Assembly (NCBI GenBank): GCA_001941025.1 | Contig: MSHE01000032.1 | Location: 186,001 to 250,000, forward strand | Source of the DNA: Lachnospiraceae bacterium Zagget3 | GTDB taxonomy: Bacteria; Bacillota_A; Clostridia; Lachnospirales; Lachnospiraceae | Length of the DNA stretch: 64,000 nt | Reading direction: 5' to 3' | Part shown: in pieces, positions 1 to 9,352 of the stretch | Position numbering within the stretch: position 1 is the first letter of the stretch | How the letters are laid out: each line of letters starts with the position of its first letter | Notes under the pieces: generated by a model | What the model saw: only the letters and a program-made list of their open reading frames with translations | Told to the model about the DNA's origin: nothing | The model's database searches: none | Program-made: the position numbers and the translations under genes

Positions 1-1106
1 GGATCTTTATACCAGTACTGCTGACTTACGACAGCCTCTCCCTTTCTGAAGATGTCGGTATACGACCCAATCTTAACCCACTCGAGGGCCGAGCATCCGG
101 TAGCGAAATCGTCGCAGTCTGCAACCTTCCCTGTATTCCAACTGCTTAAGTCAAGAGAAATAAGCTGATAGCACTCATTAAACATGCAATGCATATCCGT
201 AACTCTCGATGTATCCCAGTTCGACAAATTCAAGCTTTCCATACTACGACAGTTATAAAACATGTACTCCATGTTCGTTACGCTCGATGTGTCCCAGCCC
301 GGCAAGGCACTCACGGATGCCAAATTATAACAATCGTAAAACATGCTTCCCATGTTCGTTACGCGCGATGTATCCCAGCCCGACAAATTCAGGCTTATCA
401 ACTCTTGACAATTGTAAAACATGCAATTCATGTCCGTAACGCTCGATGTGTCCCAGCCCGAAAAATTCTCGCTTACCAAGCCTCGACACTGGTAAAACAT
501 AGCACTCATGTTCGTAACGTTTGAGGTATTCCAAACTGTCAAGCCATCCAATTCTGCCAAGTTGATGCATCCATAAAACATACTTGACATGTCCGTTACG
601 CTCGATGTATCCCAGCCCGACAAATTCAGGCGTTTCGCGCTTTCACAATTTTCAAACATGGATTTCATATTCGTAACGCGCGACGTATCCATATACAAAA
701 ATCCGTCGTCAAAGGAAGCATTTGTAAAGTCGTAAAACCAATAGGAAAGGCTTATGGGCTGCGCATTAGCAAACGAAAGATCGATCACCACTTCCGCTAC
801 GCTTTCCCGAACGCCACTCCAGGGGATTTCACTTTCGCTTTGCGCGTTAAGACAGTCCACTGCCGCGTACAGGTTCGTCACCGTTTCCCCATTATAGGAC
901 TCCCCTTCCGTCGGCAGAGTTTCGTCCGTATAGAATGTCAAGCTATTATTGTCACTGCTGTAAACGGCAAACGCTTCCAAATCCGCTGATACATCCTGCG
1001 TTTCCGAATCGTCCGCCTCTGCCGCGCACGTTGTCATGCCGCCCAAACTGAACACCATGGCCGCAGCCAAAACCATTGTCAAAACTCTCTTGGAAAACAA
1101 CTTCAT
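1..1106 (-). CDS. BspA-like leucine-rich-repeat surface protein (C-terminus beyond window)
   Basis: The reading frame starts at an ATG at 1106, with AGGAGGG seven bases upstream, and stays open to the window edge, so the C-terminus is missing. The first ~28 residues form a signal peptide (KR, hydrophobic core, then SLGGMTTCAAEA). From about residue 145 the protein consists of ~26-residue repeats with the pattern LxLSGWDTSxVTxMxxMFYxC, the hallmark of the BspA/DUF285 leucine-rich-repeat family. Such proteins are secreted or surface-attached and mediate adhesion or binding in several gut and oral bacteria. That role is family knowledge; the ligand here is unknown. Any cell-wall anchor would lie outside the window. 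It has its own promoter and sits downstream of the hydrolase gene on the same strand. Confidence 0.88.
   Translation of the reverse strand, partial: MKLFSKRVLTMVLAAAMVFSLGGMTTCAAEADDSETQDVSADLEAFAVYSSDNNSLTFYTDETLPTEGESYNGETVTNLYAAVDCLNAQSESEIPWSGVRESVAEVVIDLSFANAQPISLSYWFYDFTNASFDDGFLYMDTSRVTNMKSMFENCESAKRLNLSGWDTSSVTDMSSMFYGCINLAELDGLTVWNTSNVTNMSAMFYQCRGLVSENFSGWDTSSVTDMNCMFYNCQELISLNLSGWDTSRVTNMGSMFYDCYNLASVSALPGWDTSSVTNMEYMFYNCRSMESLNLSNWDTSRVTDMHCMFNECYQLISLDLSSWNTGKVADCDDFATGCSALEWVKIGSYTDIFRKGEAVVSQQYWYKD
120..700 (-). repeat. Tandem repeats encoding LRR units
   Basis: At least six imperfect direct repeats of about 78-81 bp, each encoding one ~26-residue BspA unit with the core WDTSxVTxM. 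The conserved DNA segment encoding that core recurs near 205, 283, 364, 442, 521 and 601. They lie inside the surface-protein gene and could support copy-number change by slippage or recombination. Confidence 0.8.
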
Positions 1107-1148
1107 GTCAAAACCCTCCTATAGTATGCGTACCCCGGTTTGCCACTT

Positions 1149-1177
1149 ATTATATCATGCTGCCTGATTAGATTCTA
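1149..1177 (-). promoter_or_regulatory. Extended -10 promoter for the BspA-like gene
   Basis: On the minus strand TATAAT (1149-1154) is preceded by TGA, giving the extended -10 motif TGnTATAAT. A weak -35 TAGAAT (1172-1177) lies 17 bases upstream. The distance to the AGGAGGG and ATG at 1106 is suitable for a short leader. Confidence 0.55.
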
Positions 1178-1188
1178 TAAAAAAACCA

Positions 1189-2157
1189 TTACTTTTCCTT
1201 CTTAAAATGTTTCTCCGCAAAACACGTAACAGACTTCTCATACAGTTCCGGATCGTACAGGTGACTCTTGATGTGCGTAGCCGTCTCAAAGACAACGCGC
1301 TCCTTTTCCCCCGTACAGGCTTCCCAGAGCTGGTCGTTCATCCACGGCGGAACCGTCAGGTCGTATACGCCGTGGATAAAAAGGATCGGCACCCGCGCCT
1401 GCCGGACCGCCGCCAGCGCGTCGGACGCCTTCATGTCGATATGATAAAAGGCTCTCAGGTAAAGCTGCATCGGGCACAGCGTGACCGTGCGGAGCCAGTT
1501 CGGCAGAGGAAGCAGATTCCACAGTTCCTCGTAAAAGCGTGTATATCCACTGTCCGAAATGACACAGCGAACATTGTCGGGCAGACTCTTCATCCCGGAC
1601 ATAAGCAGCACAATGGACGCGCCCATGGACTGGCCCCAGAGCGCGACCTGAATATTCTCCCCAAACTCCTTCTTCATGAACGCAAGCCATTCAATACAGT
1701 CGACAGACTCGTGCTGGCCGAAGCTGATCCACTTCCCGCTGCTTTCGCCGTGCGCGCGGTGGTCGACGAGAAAGAGATTGTAGCCGCGCGAAAGCCAGAT
1801 GGACGCAGCCTCGCCGAATTCAAACGCGCACTCTTTGCTGCGGTAACTGTGGATACAAAAGATATAGCGGTCGGGAGACGGCGGCGGCTCGCCCCTCGAC
1901 TCATCGGGCCGGATCAGATAGCCGCGCAGATACAGGCCCTCGCTGTTTTTCCGCGTGTATTCGCAGGTCACGCGCGCACGCAGCGCGTTAGCGGCCTCTG
2001 TAATGGCCTCTTCCATCGCCGCTTCCGACGGGTTGATATATTTTTTTGTCGGCGGCAGGACCACATACCGATTGGCGCCGATATCGCACGAAACAAACGC
2101 AAAGAGCATGATACCGAGCTGGATGATGATCAGAATGCCGATCACACGTAGAACCAT
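1189..2157 (-). CDS. Membrane-anchored alpha/beta hydrolase
   Basis: A 322-residue serine hydrolase of the alpha/beta fold. Residues 1-22 form one hydrophobic segment, probably an N-terminal anchor that leaves the enzyme facing outward. Visible family motifs are DHRAHGESSG near 132-141, the nucleophile elbow GQSMG with Ser177, IHGVYD with the acid Asp266, and ATH near 295 as the likely catalytic His. Residue spacing fits the dienelactone-hydrolase/peptidase S9-like group common in Firmicutes, but the substrate cannot be read from sequence. It lies 39 bp downstream of recN on the same strand and may be read from the same transcript. In spore-formers this position after recN is occupied by spoIVB. 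Confidence 0.85.
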   Translation of the reverse strand: MVLRVIGILIIIQLGIMLFAFVSCDIGANRYVVLPPTKKYINPSEAAMEEAITEAANALRARVTCEYTRKNSEGLYLRGYLIRPDESRGEPPPSPDRYIFCIHSYRSKECAFEFGEAASIWLSRGYNLFLVDHRAHGESSGKWISFGQHESVDCIEWLAFMKKEFGENIQVALWGQSMGASIVLLMSGMKSLPDNVRCVISDSGYTRFYEELWNLLPLPNWLRTVTLCPMQLYLRAFYHIDMKASDALAAVRQARVPILFIHGVYDLTVPPWMNDQLWEACTGEKERVVFETATHIKSHLYDPELYEKSVTCFAEKHFKKEK

Positions 2158-2196
2158 CTTTCGTTTCCCTTCCGTTTCCCCGACAAAGAACCGGTG

Positions 2197-3882
2197 CTAT
2201 CCGGCGGATTGTTCGGCGAACGATTTCATCTCTTCCGCGTTTTGCAGAACCGCCTCCGTGATGCGGGCCCCGCCAAGCATCCGCGCGAGCTCCGTGACAC
2301 TCTGTTCCCGCTCGAGCAGCCGGATCTCGGAGATCGTAGAAGACGCGTCGGAGGTCTTTTCGATGAGAAAATGGCAGTCCGCCATGGCCGCAATCTGTGG
2401 CAGATGGGTGATGCAGATCACCTGGTGATCGCGGGCGGTCACGCGGATCTTCTCGGCCACCATCTGCGCTGTTTTCCCACTGATGCCGGCATCGATCTCG
2501 TCAAAGATCAGGGTCTCGATGTCGTCCTTTTCGGCCAACACGGTCTTTAACCCCAGCATGATGCGGGACAATTCTCCGCCGGAGGCGACGGAGTCCAGCG
2601 GTTTGACAGGCTCTCCCGGATTCGTGGAAATAAAAAAGCGCGCGTCGTCCCAGCCGTTCGCCGTATAGTGGTCCAGCTGCGCAAACTCCAGATTCATCTG
2701 CACATCCTGAAAGTTCAGATCCGTCAGCGCGGCCTTGATCTCCCCGACAAAGGGGACCGCCGCCCGCTTCCGGATGTCGCTCACCTCCTGCGAGAGTTCC
2801 TTTACCGCCTCCTCGGACGCGGCCAGACGCTCGGCAAGCTCGTTTCGGTATTCCTCGTAGTGCGTCAGTTTTTCAACCCTGGCTTCTTTTTCCTCTTTCT
2901 GTTCCAGGATCTCTTCGATCGAGGTTCCAAACTTCGACTTCAGATGGTTGATCGTATCCAGCCGCTCCCCCATCTCGGAAAAGCGCTCCTCCGAAAACGC
3001 GAAGTCCTCGACATAGCCGGACACATCCCGGTTGAAATCCGCGAGCAGATTGTCGATCTCCTGCAGCTGCCCGGCGAGCGCGTCGACCTGTTCGTCGTAT
3101 TCCGCCGCGGAGAGGATCGCGCGCAAAGCCCTTCCGATCTGATCGGAAGCGCTGCCGGTGTCGTCGGCGCAGGCGGCACGGCACTCTCCCACCGCGTCCA
3201 GGATCTTGCGTCCGTTGGCAAGGCGGCGGTACTCCGCTTCGAGCTCCTCGTCCTCCCCCGGCACAAGGCGCGCCCGGTCGATCTCGTCGATCTCATATTG
3301 CAAAAAAGAGAGTTCCCTGGCCTGCTGTTCCGTATCCAGCACGGCCTCCTCCCATTCGTCTTTGCACGCGATATAGGACGCGTAGGCCTCCGCGAGCGCG
3401 GCGAGCGGTGCCTCCAACTCCCGCCAGGCGTAGGCGTCCAGATAGCGCATATGATTCTTTTTGGTAAGGAGCGACTGATGCTCCTGCTGTCCGTGGATGT
3501 CGATGAGAACAGACGCCGCCCTGCGCATAAGAGCCGCCGAGACTGTCTCCCCGTTGACGCGGCACACGCTTCGTCCGCCGGCGCCGCCCGAGATCCTGCG
3601 GGTTAAGACAATCTGTCCCTCCTCCGGGGAGAGATCCATCTACTCGAGTTCGCGGATCGTGCCCGGCCGGTTCACGGAAAACGTCAGCTCCACGAGCGCG
3701 TTGTCGGCGTTTTCCCGCAGCATCTCCCGCGGGATCTTCTCGCCGAGCGCCAAGTGAATCGAGCCGATCAGGATGGATTTGCCGGCCCCCGTCTCTCCCG
3801 ACAGGATGTTCAGGCCCGGCCCAAACTCCACCTCCGCCTCATCAATAAGCGCCAAATTTTTTACATGTAGATTCTGTAACAT
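2197..3882 (-). pseudogene. recN: DNA repair ATPase RecN interrupted by an in-frame TAG
   Basis: RecN is an SMC-like ATPase acting on double-strand breaks. The first 80 codons (3882-3640) carry Walker A GETGAGKS at residues 29-36. A TAG codon (3642-3640) then interrupts the frame. The same frame resumes at once with an ATG (3639) and runs 480 residues to 2197, with the HGQQEHQSL segment, coiled-coil arms, the ABC signature SGGELSRIMLG and Walker B TLIFDEIDAGISG. Together they give the usual ~560-residue length with no frameshift and no missing block, so one base change would restore the gene. TAG is used as a normal stop by tlyA, porB and thrS nearby, so recoding is unlikely. The ATG overlapping the region after TAG has no clear ribosome binding site, though reinitiation is possible. 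A sequencing error is the other explanation. Confidence 0.85.
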
Positions 3883-3966
3883 AATACAGCCTTTCTACTC
3901 TCTCAAATGCTGTTCCACAGCCTTAGCGTCCCGCGGTAAATTATTTTTTATGCATCTCACAGGAGT

Positions 3967-4416
3967 TTATACAAGGAGCTTCCGAAACTGCTTCATGAGA
4001 GAACCCGCATCCTGTTCCGTGCGCACCACACACAGAACCGTATCGTCCCCCGCGATCGTCCCCACGATCTCGTGCCGGTTCATCGTGTCGATGGCCGCCG
4101 CCACGGCCATGGCCATGCCGGAGTTCGTCCGGATGACGAGAAGATTCTGCGCCATGTCAATGGATACGGCGCCGTCCCGAAAGACGCGGTTGTATTTCTC
4201 ACTCATCTCCTCCCCGCCATCGGAGAGCAGCACATACTTCTTTCCGCCGCCCTGCGCGGAGAGCTTGGTCAGCTTCAATTCCTTGACATCGCGGGAAACC
4301 GTAGCCTGCGTCGCCGGAAAACCCTCGCGGTTTAAGATCGCGCAGAGCTCCTCCTGCGTGCCCACGTCTTGTCTCCGGATGATCTCCAATATTTTCGCGT
4401 GTCTTTTCTCTTTCAT
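3967..4416 (-). CDS. argR: Arginine repressor ArgR/AhrC
   Basis: A 149-residue regulator of full family length. The N-terminal winged helix contains the recognition pattern TQATVSRDVKELKL (about 37-50). The C-terminal oligomerisation domain carries GTIAGDDTVL, the signature that binds arginine between subunits. ArgR represses arginine biosynthesis and activates catabolism when arginine is bound. It sits in the conserved nadK-argR-recN order, 16 bp after nadK. No arg genes lie in the window, so its targets are elsewhere; I found no convincing ARG box around it. Confidence 0.95.
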   Translation of the reverse strand: MKEKRHAKILEIIRRQDVGTQEELCAILNREGFPATQATVSRDVKELKLTKLSAQGGGKKYVLLSDGGEEMSEKYNRVFRDGAVSIDMAQNLLVIRTNSGMAMAVAAAIDTMNRHEIVGTIAGDDTVLCVVRTEQDAGSLMKQFRKLLV

Positions 4417-4432
4417 AAAAAATAAACTCCCG

Positions 4433-5290
4433 TCAGGTGATCTTTTTCCGCAGCGTCTGCAGGAAGCTCATGCGGTCCAGACGCAGGATCTGCGCGTGCA
4501 CCGCTGCCTTCTGTACCAGGATCCGGTCGCCCACGTTTAAGTGGACAAAGTGGTCTCCGTCAAACGACACCTCCGCCTCCTCATCGCGTTCCGTCCGGCG
4601 CTCCGTGAGCATCAGTTCAATCTTCGCGTCCGCGCCGACCACGATGCGGCGCGCCGTAAGAGACTGCGGATTGATCGGGGTGATCAGCAGCAGTTCCGTC
4701 TTGGGATCCACGATGGGCCCGCCTGCGGACATATTGTATCCGGTGGAACCGGTCGGCGTGGAAAGGATCATACCATCGGCGCTGAATGTCGCCAGATACT
4801 CTCCGTCGACCGTAAGGTTTAAGTTGATCATCTGCGCAGCGCCCGACCGGTGGATCACGATGTCATTTAACGCGATCGTTGCCTCCGACTCTTCCTCGGG
4901 ACAGATCCCCTCGATCATCATGCGCCGCTCCACTTCAAATTGATCCTCAAACAGGCGGTCGATCGCGGGAAAGACGGTTTCCGCGTCGAGTTCACACAGA
5001 TAGCCGATCGTCCCCAGATTGATGCCGATCAGAGGGATGCCGAGCTGTGCCGTCTCACGCGCCGCCCGGACCAGCGTTCCGTCTCCGCCGAGCACCAAAA
5101 TGCACTCCGCAAGGCGTTCTTCCCTTTGAATCGCCTGCAGCGTCTGCTGGCTCCGGCCGCTCCAGGCCGCCTTGCTGCTGACATAGCTGCCGCATACCCC
5201 GCCCTTTTGGACAATGTAATCCTGAATGGCGTGGGTGACGGAGAGATCCGCGTCCCGTTGTTCGTTTGTGATCAGAAAAAATCGTTTCAT
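4433..5290 (-). CDS. nadK: NAD kinase
   Basis: This 285-residue cytoplasmic enzyme phosphorylates NAD to NADP. It shows the family motifs LGGDGT (67-72), NLGTIGYLCE and STPTGSTGYNMSAGGPI. I chose the ATG at 5290 because the protein then begins MKRFFLITN as in relatives. The open frame extends further upstream but only as antisense-like sequence inside tlyA. The start lies 4 bp after the tlyA stop, so the two are translationally coupled. The shortened ribosome binding site AGGG overlaps the tlyA stop codon. Confidence 0.94.
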   Translation of the reverse strand: MKRFFLITNEQRDADLSVTHAIQDYIVQKGGVCGSYVSSKAAWSGRSQQTLQAIQREERLAECILVLGGDGTLVRAARETAQLGIPLIGINLGTIGYLCELDAETVFPAIDRLFEDQFEVERRMMIEGICPEEESEATIALNDIVIHRSGAAQMINLNLTVDGEYLATFSADGMILSTPTGSTGYNMSAGGPIVDPKTELLLITPINPQSLTARRIVVGADAKIELMLTERRTERDEEAEVSFDGDHFVHLNVGDRILVQKAAVHAQILRLDRMSFLQTLRKKIT

Positions 5291-5294
5291 AACC

Positions 5295-6158
5295 CTAATC
5301 CAACGCCTCGTGTGCCGCCTGTACGACCGCGTCCACAGCAATGCCGTCGTCTGCGTTCCAAGGTCCCCGGCCGCGTCCGGCTTCCGGTCCATCGTCCCCG
5401 GGCATGCCGTCTGCCGCGGCCTGCCCTGTCTGTTTCCGTATATGAAGGAGATACTCGATGTTGCCCTCCGGCCCTTTGATCGGAGAAAAGCCGAGATGGC
5501 AGACCAAAAATCCGTGCTCCCGCGCGTACGACACGACCGATTCGATGACTTCCCGGTGCACCGCGCCGTCACGTACGACGCCCTTCTTTCCGACCTTCTC
5601 CCGTCCGGCCTCAAACTGCGGTTTGATAAGGCAGATCATATCGGCCCCGTCCGCCAACAGCGCGCGGACCGGCTCCAACACTTTGGTGAGCGAGATAAAA
5701 GAGACATCCACCGTGGCAAAGGCGATGGAGTCCGCGATATCCTCCGGTGTAACATAGCGGATGTTTGTCTTCTCCATACAGACCACCCGCGGATCCTGCC
5801 GGAGTTTCCACGCAAACTGTCCGTATCCTACATCCACTGCTATAACTTTCACCGCGCCGCGCTGCAGCATGCAGTCCGTAAACCCGCCGGTCGAAGCGCC
5901 GATGTCCATGCAGATCCGGCCTTCCGGCGAGACATGAAATTCGTCGAGCGCTTTTTCGAGCTTGACGCCGCCCCGGCTGACATAGGGATTTTCGCTGCCG
6001 CGGACCTCGATATCGACGGTATCCGAAAAGAACGCGCCGGCCTTGTCCTCACGCTGGCCGTCCACAAACACGCTGCCCTCCATGATCAACGCCTTCGCGC
6101 GTTCACGGGAGGGCGCAAGGGCACGATTTACCAGGAGGATATCCAAGCGCTCTTTCAT
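5295..6158 (-). CDS. tlyA: TlyA-family rRNA 2'-O-methyltransferase
   Basis: A 287-residue protein with an N-terminal S4 RNA-binding domain (MKERLDILLVNRALAPSRE onward, to about 60) and a FtsJ-like methyltransferase domain starting at MDIGASTGGFTDCML. TlyA methylates ribose 2'-OH positions in ribosomal RNA. The last ~45 residues (rich in Gly, Asp and Ala) extend past the usual end and look like a low-complexity tail. The start overlaps the dxs stop by 4 bp (ATGA), the conserved dxs-tlyA-nadK arrangement. Confidence 0.92.
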   Translation of the reverse strand: MKERLDILLVNRALAPSRERAKALIMEGSVFVDGQREDKAGAFFSDTVDIEVRGSENPYVSRGGVKLEKALDEFHVSPEGRICMDIGASTGGFTDCMLQRGAVKVIAVDVGYGQFAWKLRQDPRVVCMEKTNIRYVTPEDIADSIAFATVDVSFISLTKVLEPVRALLADGADMICLIKPQFEAGREKVGKKGVVRDGAVHREVIESVVSYAREHGFLVCHLGFSPIKGPEGNIEYLLHIRKQTGQAAADGMPGDDGPEAGRGRGPWNADDGIAVDAVVQAAHEALD

Positions 6159-8098
6159 TCCTCCGCCTCGCCTTCCCTCTGGATATCCGTTTCCCCTTGG
6201 GGCTCCTCCGGCGACCCGGCCGCTGTCATTCCATCCAAATTTTTATATTCCTCCGCGATCCGCTCTGCCATGTGCGGCGCGTCCAACCCCAGCCGCTCCT
6301 GCAGCAGAGAAACCGCGCCGTGCGGCACAAACTGGTCCGCAATGCCAAAGCGCAAAACCGGGATCTCCGTCTCCGATTCCGCGAGAACTTCCTCCACCGA
6401 CTCACCAAAGCCGCCGTGGAGCAGATTCTCCTCCATGGTCACGAGAAGCGTATGCCCCTCCGCGGCCTCCCGGACCGTCTCCGCATCGACCGGCTTTACG
6501 AAGCGCGCGTTGATCAGGGAACACGGGATCCCCTGTTCGGCGAGCAGGTCGTGGGCGGCGAGCGCGTTTTTTACCATGTTGCCGACGGCGAGGATTGCCA
6601 CGCCGCTCTCCTTAAAAATCCACTCGCTCTTGCCGTACTCCATGGGCGCGCGGTATTCTTTTAACCCGTCCCAGGCCTGCCCTCTCGGATAGCGAATCGC
6701 CAACGGCCCGTCAAAGCGTGAGGCAAACCACAGCATATCCGCGAGTTCCCAACGGTTTTTCGGTGCCATAACCGTCATGTTCGGCATGAGGGTGAGATAG
6801 GACAGATCGAGCGTCCCCTGATGGGTCTCTCCGTCCTCGCCGACGAGTCCCGCGCGGTCGACGGCAAAGACGACCGGCAGATTCGGCAGACAGACATCGT
6901 GCACGATCTCATCAAATGCCCTCTGCAGGAAGGAAGAATAGACCGCGACGAACGGATGCAGTCCGGAGGCGGCCATGCCGGCCGCGAAAGTGACGGCGTG
7001 TCCCTCCGCGATCCCCACATCAAAGAAACGGGACGGGCACTGCGCGCGAAACCGTTTTAATCCGGTCCCGTCCGCCATGGCGGCCGTCACGGCGACCACC
7101 TTGTCGTTTTTCGCCGCGATCTTGCACATCAGAGTGGCAAAGACATCGGTGTAGTCCGGTCTCGTCTTTTGGGTAAGCGGTTTCCCCGACTCGATATCAA
7201 ACGGTCCGGTGCCGTGAAAACGGTCGGGCGTCCGCTCTGCCGGGGCATAGCCGCGCCCTTTGTCCGTCAGCACATGAACGACGACGGCGCCGTTTACTTT
7301 CTTTGCCTCTGTAAAGATGCGCACCATATCCGGGATGCTGTTGCCGTTTACCGGGCCGAGATAGGTGATGCCCATGTTCTCAAAGATCATGCCGGGGATC
7401 AGGATCTGCTTTAATCCGCTCTTCGTCTTGCTGATCCGGTGCGCGACCCGTTCGCCGTAGGGGAGGCGTTCCAGGGAACTGTGCACGTCACTCTTAAACT
7501 CCTGGTAAGCCTCGGCCGTCCGAAGCGAAGCCAGATGTGACGCGAGCCCGCCGACATTCTCGCTGATGGACATATGGTTGTCGTTCAATACGATGATAAA
7601 ATTGGAATCGAGCTTGGACGCGTTGTTTAAAGCCTCATACGCCAGCCCGCCGGTCAGCGCGCCGTCCCCGATGACGGAGACCACGGTGTACGACTCCCCG
7701 AGCAGATCCCGCGCCGTCGCGAAACCGAGGCCCACAGAGATAGAGGTGGAGCTGTGACCGGTGTTGAAACAGTCGCACTCGCTCTCTGCGCGCCGCGGAA
7801 ATCCGCTGATGCCGTCCAGCTGACGCAGCGTCGGAAAATCGTCTTTCCGTCCGGTTAAGATCTTGTGTGTATAGGATTGATGTCCCACATCCCAGATGAG
7901 TTTATCCTCCGGAAAGTCAAGCACGAGATGCAGCGCCATCGTAAGCTCCACGGCGCCCAGATTGGACGCCAGGTGACCGCCGGTTTTGGCTACGTTTTCC
8001 ACAAGAAACGTCCGGATCTCACGCGCCAGCTGCTCATAGTGCTGCGGCAGGATCTTTTTGATATCGTTTGCCTCTGTGATGCGATCCAAAATTGCCAT
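6155..8098 (-). CDS. dxs: 1-deoxy-D-xylulose-5-phosphate synthase
   Basis: The first enzyme of the MEP isoprenoid pathway: it condenses pyruvate and glyceraldehyde 3-phosphate, using thiamine diphosphate. The 647-residue protein has the cofactor motif GDGALTGGLAYEALNNA, the N-terminal segment DVGHQSYTHKILTGR, and the central and C-terminal transketolase domains (DRAGLVGEDGETHQG; YPRGQAW). The final ~20 residues are an acidic extension. Clustering with ispA just upstream, and with ispF at 30.4 kb, places three isoprenoid genes in the window. Confidence 0.96.
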   Translation of the reverse strand: MAILDRITEANDIKKILPQHYEQLAREIRTFLVENVAKTGGHLASNLGAVELTMALHLVLDFPEDKLIWDVGHQSYTHKILTGRKDDFPTLRQLDGISGFPRRAESECDCFNTGHSSTSISVGLGFATARDLLGESYTVVSVIGDGALTGGLAYEALNNASKLDSNFIIVLNDNHMSISENVGGLASHLASLRTAEAYQEFKSDVHSSLERLPYGERVAHRISKTKSGLKQILIPGMIFENMGITYLGPVNGNSIPDMVRIFTEAKKVNGAVVVHVLTDKGRGYAPAERTPDRFHGTGPFDIESGKPLTQKTRPDYTDVFATLMCKIAAKNDKVVAVTAAMADGTGLKRFRAQCPSRFFDVGIAEGHAVTFAAGMAASGLHPFVAVYSSFLQRAFDEIVHDVCLPNLPVVFAVDRAGLVGEDGETHQGTLDLSYLTLMPNMTVMAPKNRWELADMLWFASRFDGPLAIRYPRGQAWDGLKEYRAPMEYGKSEWIFKESGVAILAVGNMVKNALAAHDLLAEQGIPCSLINARFVKPVDAETVREAAEGHTLLVTMEENLLHGGFGESVEEVLAESETEIPVLRFGIADQFVPHGAVSLLQERLGLDAPHMAERIAEEYKNLDGMTAAGSPEEPQGETDIQREGEAEE

Positions 8099-8125
8099 CT
8101 CTACCTCCGACCTGAAAAAGCGTTC

Positions 8126-9013
8126 CTATTTTGTCCGGGTAATAAGCGATGTGATCAGTTCGTTTAAAAATTCGTTTTGCGCGGGCAGCGCGTGCAGCGC
8201 GTCCATGGCGCGCCGGGAAAGCCGCGCCACCTCTTTTTCGGCGGCGTCCAGTCCATACAGGGAAACATACGTCGTCTTTTCGTTTTTCTCGTCGCTTCCG
8301 ACCGGTTTGCCGATTTCGTCCTCATCGCCGACCACGTCCAGGATGTCGTCCCGGATCTGAAACGCGTACCCCACGTCCCGCGCGATCCGCGCGATGGCAT
8401 CGCGCTGCTCCTCAGTTGCCCCGGCGAGTGTCGCGCCGATCGTCATCGCCGCCCCGATCAACGCCCCGGTCTTTAAGGTATAGATAAAGTCCAGTTCTTT
8501 TTCTCCGACGGTCTGTCCCTCGGATTCCACATCTACCACCTGGCCGCCGACCATGCCGTAGATGCCGGACGCGCGCGCGAGAAGGCGCAGTGCCTCCGTC
8601 ACGTTTGGGTCGCCGGGCGCCTTCTCCTGCGCGAGAAGCGCTGTCTCATAAGCCAGATTTAAAAGGCCGTCCCCCGCGAGGATCGCCATGGCCTCGCCGT
8701 ACTTCGCGTGCGCGGTGAGATGTCCCCGCCGGTACATGTCGTTGTCCATAGCAGGCAGGTCGTCATGGATCAGCGAGTACGTGTGGATCATCTCAACCGC
8801 CGCCATGAAGGGCTCTGACGTATCATCCGCCCCGCCGAAGAGCCGGTAGGTCTCCTGCAGCAAAAGCGGGCGCAGACGTTTGCCGCCGGCCAGGAAGCTG
8901 TAGTTCATCGCCTCGATCACCGTCTTCTGCGGCCCCGCCTCTTCGGGCAGATAGTTTTTTAAGATCGCCTCCACCTCCGCGGTGCGGCGTGTTATCTCTT
9001 CCTGTATGTTCAT
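8126..9013 (-). CDS. ispA: Farnesyl/geranyl diphosphate synthase
   Basis: A 295-residue trans-isoprenyl diphosphate synthase that extends allylic diphosphates with isopentenyl diphosphate. Both aspartate-rich magnesium sites are present: IHDDLPAMDNDMYRRG in the first half and FQIRDDILDVVGDEDEIGK in the second. The AGGKRLRPLL segment is also intact. It lies between xseB and dxs, as in many Firmicutes. Product chain length is inferred from synteny and is most likely C15. Confidence 0.93.
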   Translation of the reverse strand: MNIQEEITRRTAEVEAILKNYLPEEAGPQKTVIEAMNYSFLAGGKRLRPLLLQETYRLFGGADDTSEPFMAAVEMIHTYSLIHDDLPAMDNDMYRRGHLTAHAKYGEAMAILAGDGLLNLAYETALLAQEKAPGDPNVTEALRLLARASGIYGMVGGQVVDVESEGQTVGEKELDFIYTLKTGALIGAAMTIGATLAGATEEQRDAIARIARDVGYAFQIRDDILDVVGDEDEIGKPVGSDEKNEKTTYVSLYGLDAAEKEVARLSRRAMDALHALPAQNEFLNELITSLITRTK

Positions 9014-9048
9014 GGGAGTACTCCGGTATGCCCGCGCACACGCGCGTT

Positions 9049-9327
9049 TTACTCGTCGAGCGGTGCCTCGCTGCCATCCGCGGCGATCACGAGCATCTTT
9101 TTTTCCACCTGATCGAGCTTGTCGTTTAACAGATGTACCTTTTTCATACCCTTCTCGTAGAGGGCAAACGAATCCTCCAGTGAGATGTCACGGTCGTCCA
9201 GAGCCGCAAGGATCTCATCCAGCTCGTCAAAAAGGTCCTCCAGAGACTCGTTTTCCCCGGAATCCTCACTCGCAACGGATTCCCCGCTCTCCCATTCTTC
9301 TTCCGTCGTCTTTTTTTCCTCTGCCAT
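9049..9327 (-). CDS. xseB: Exodeoxyribonuclease VII small subunit
   Basis: A 92-residue protein. Residues ~30-80 match the small subunit of exonuclease VII (LFDELDEILAALDD, then LEDSFALYEKGMKKV), a short helical hairpin that packs against XseA. The first ~28 residues are an acidic low-complexity extension. It lies 25 bp after xseA and 35 bp before ispA. Confidence 0.9.
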   Translation of the reverse strand: MAEEKKTTEEEWESGESVASEDSGENESLEDLFDELDEILAALDDRDISLEDSFALYEKGMKKVHLLNDKLDQVEKKMLVIAADGSEAPLDE

Positions 9328-9352
9328 AGCTCTTCCCTTTCCATCCGCGGCC

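Noticed and set aside
189..524. Repeat-like frames on the plus strand in the first kilobase
   Set aside because: They are shadows of the leucine-rich repeats; also not a CRISPR array, since no unique spacers separate the ~80 bp units.
3640..3642. TAG in recN as a recoded amino acid (pyrrolysine-like)
   Set aside because: tlyA, porB, thrS and the second GT2 gene end in TAG and no recoding signal is visible; nonsense mutation or sequence error is simpler.
3883..3966. Possible ARG box between argR and recN
   Set aside because: An AT-rich stretch resembles one half-site only; no dyad of the expected length.
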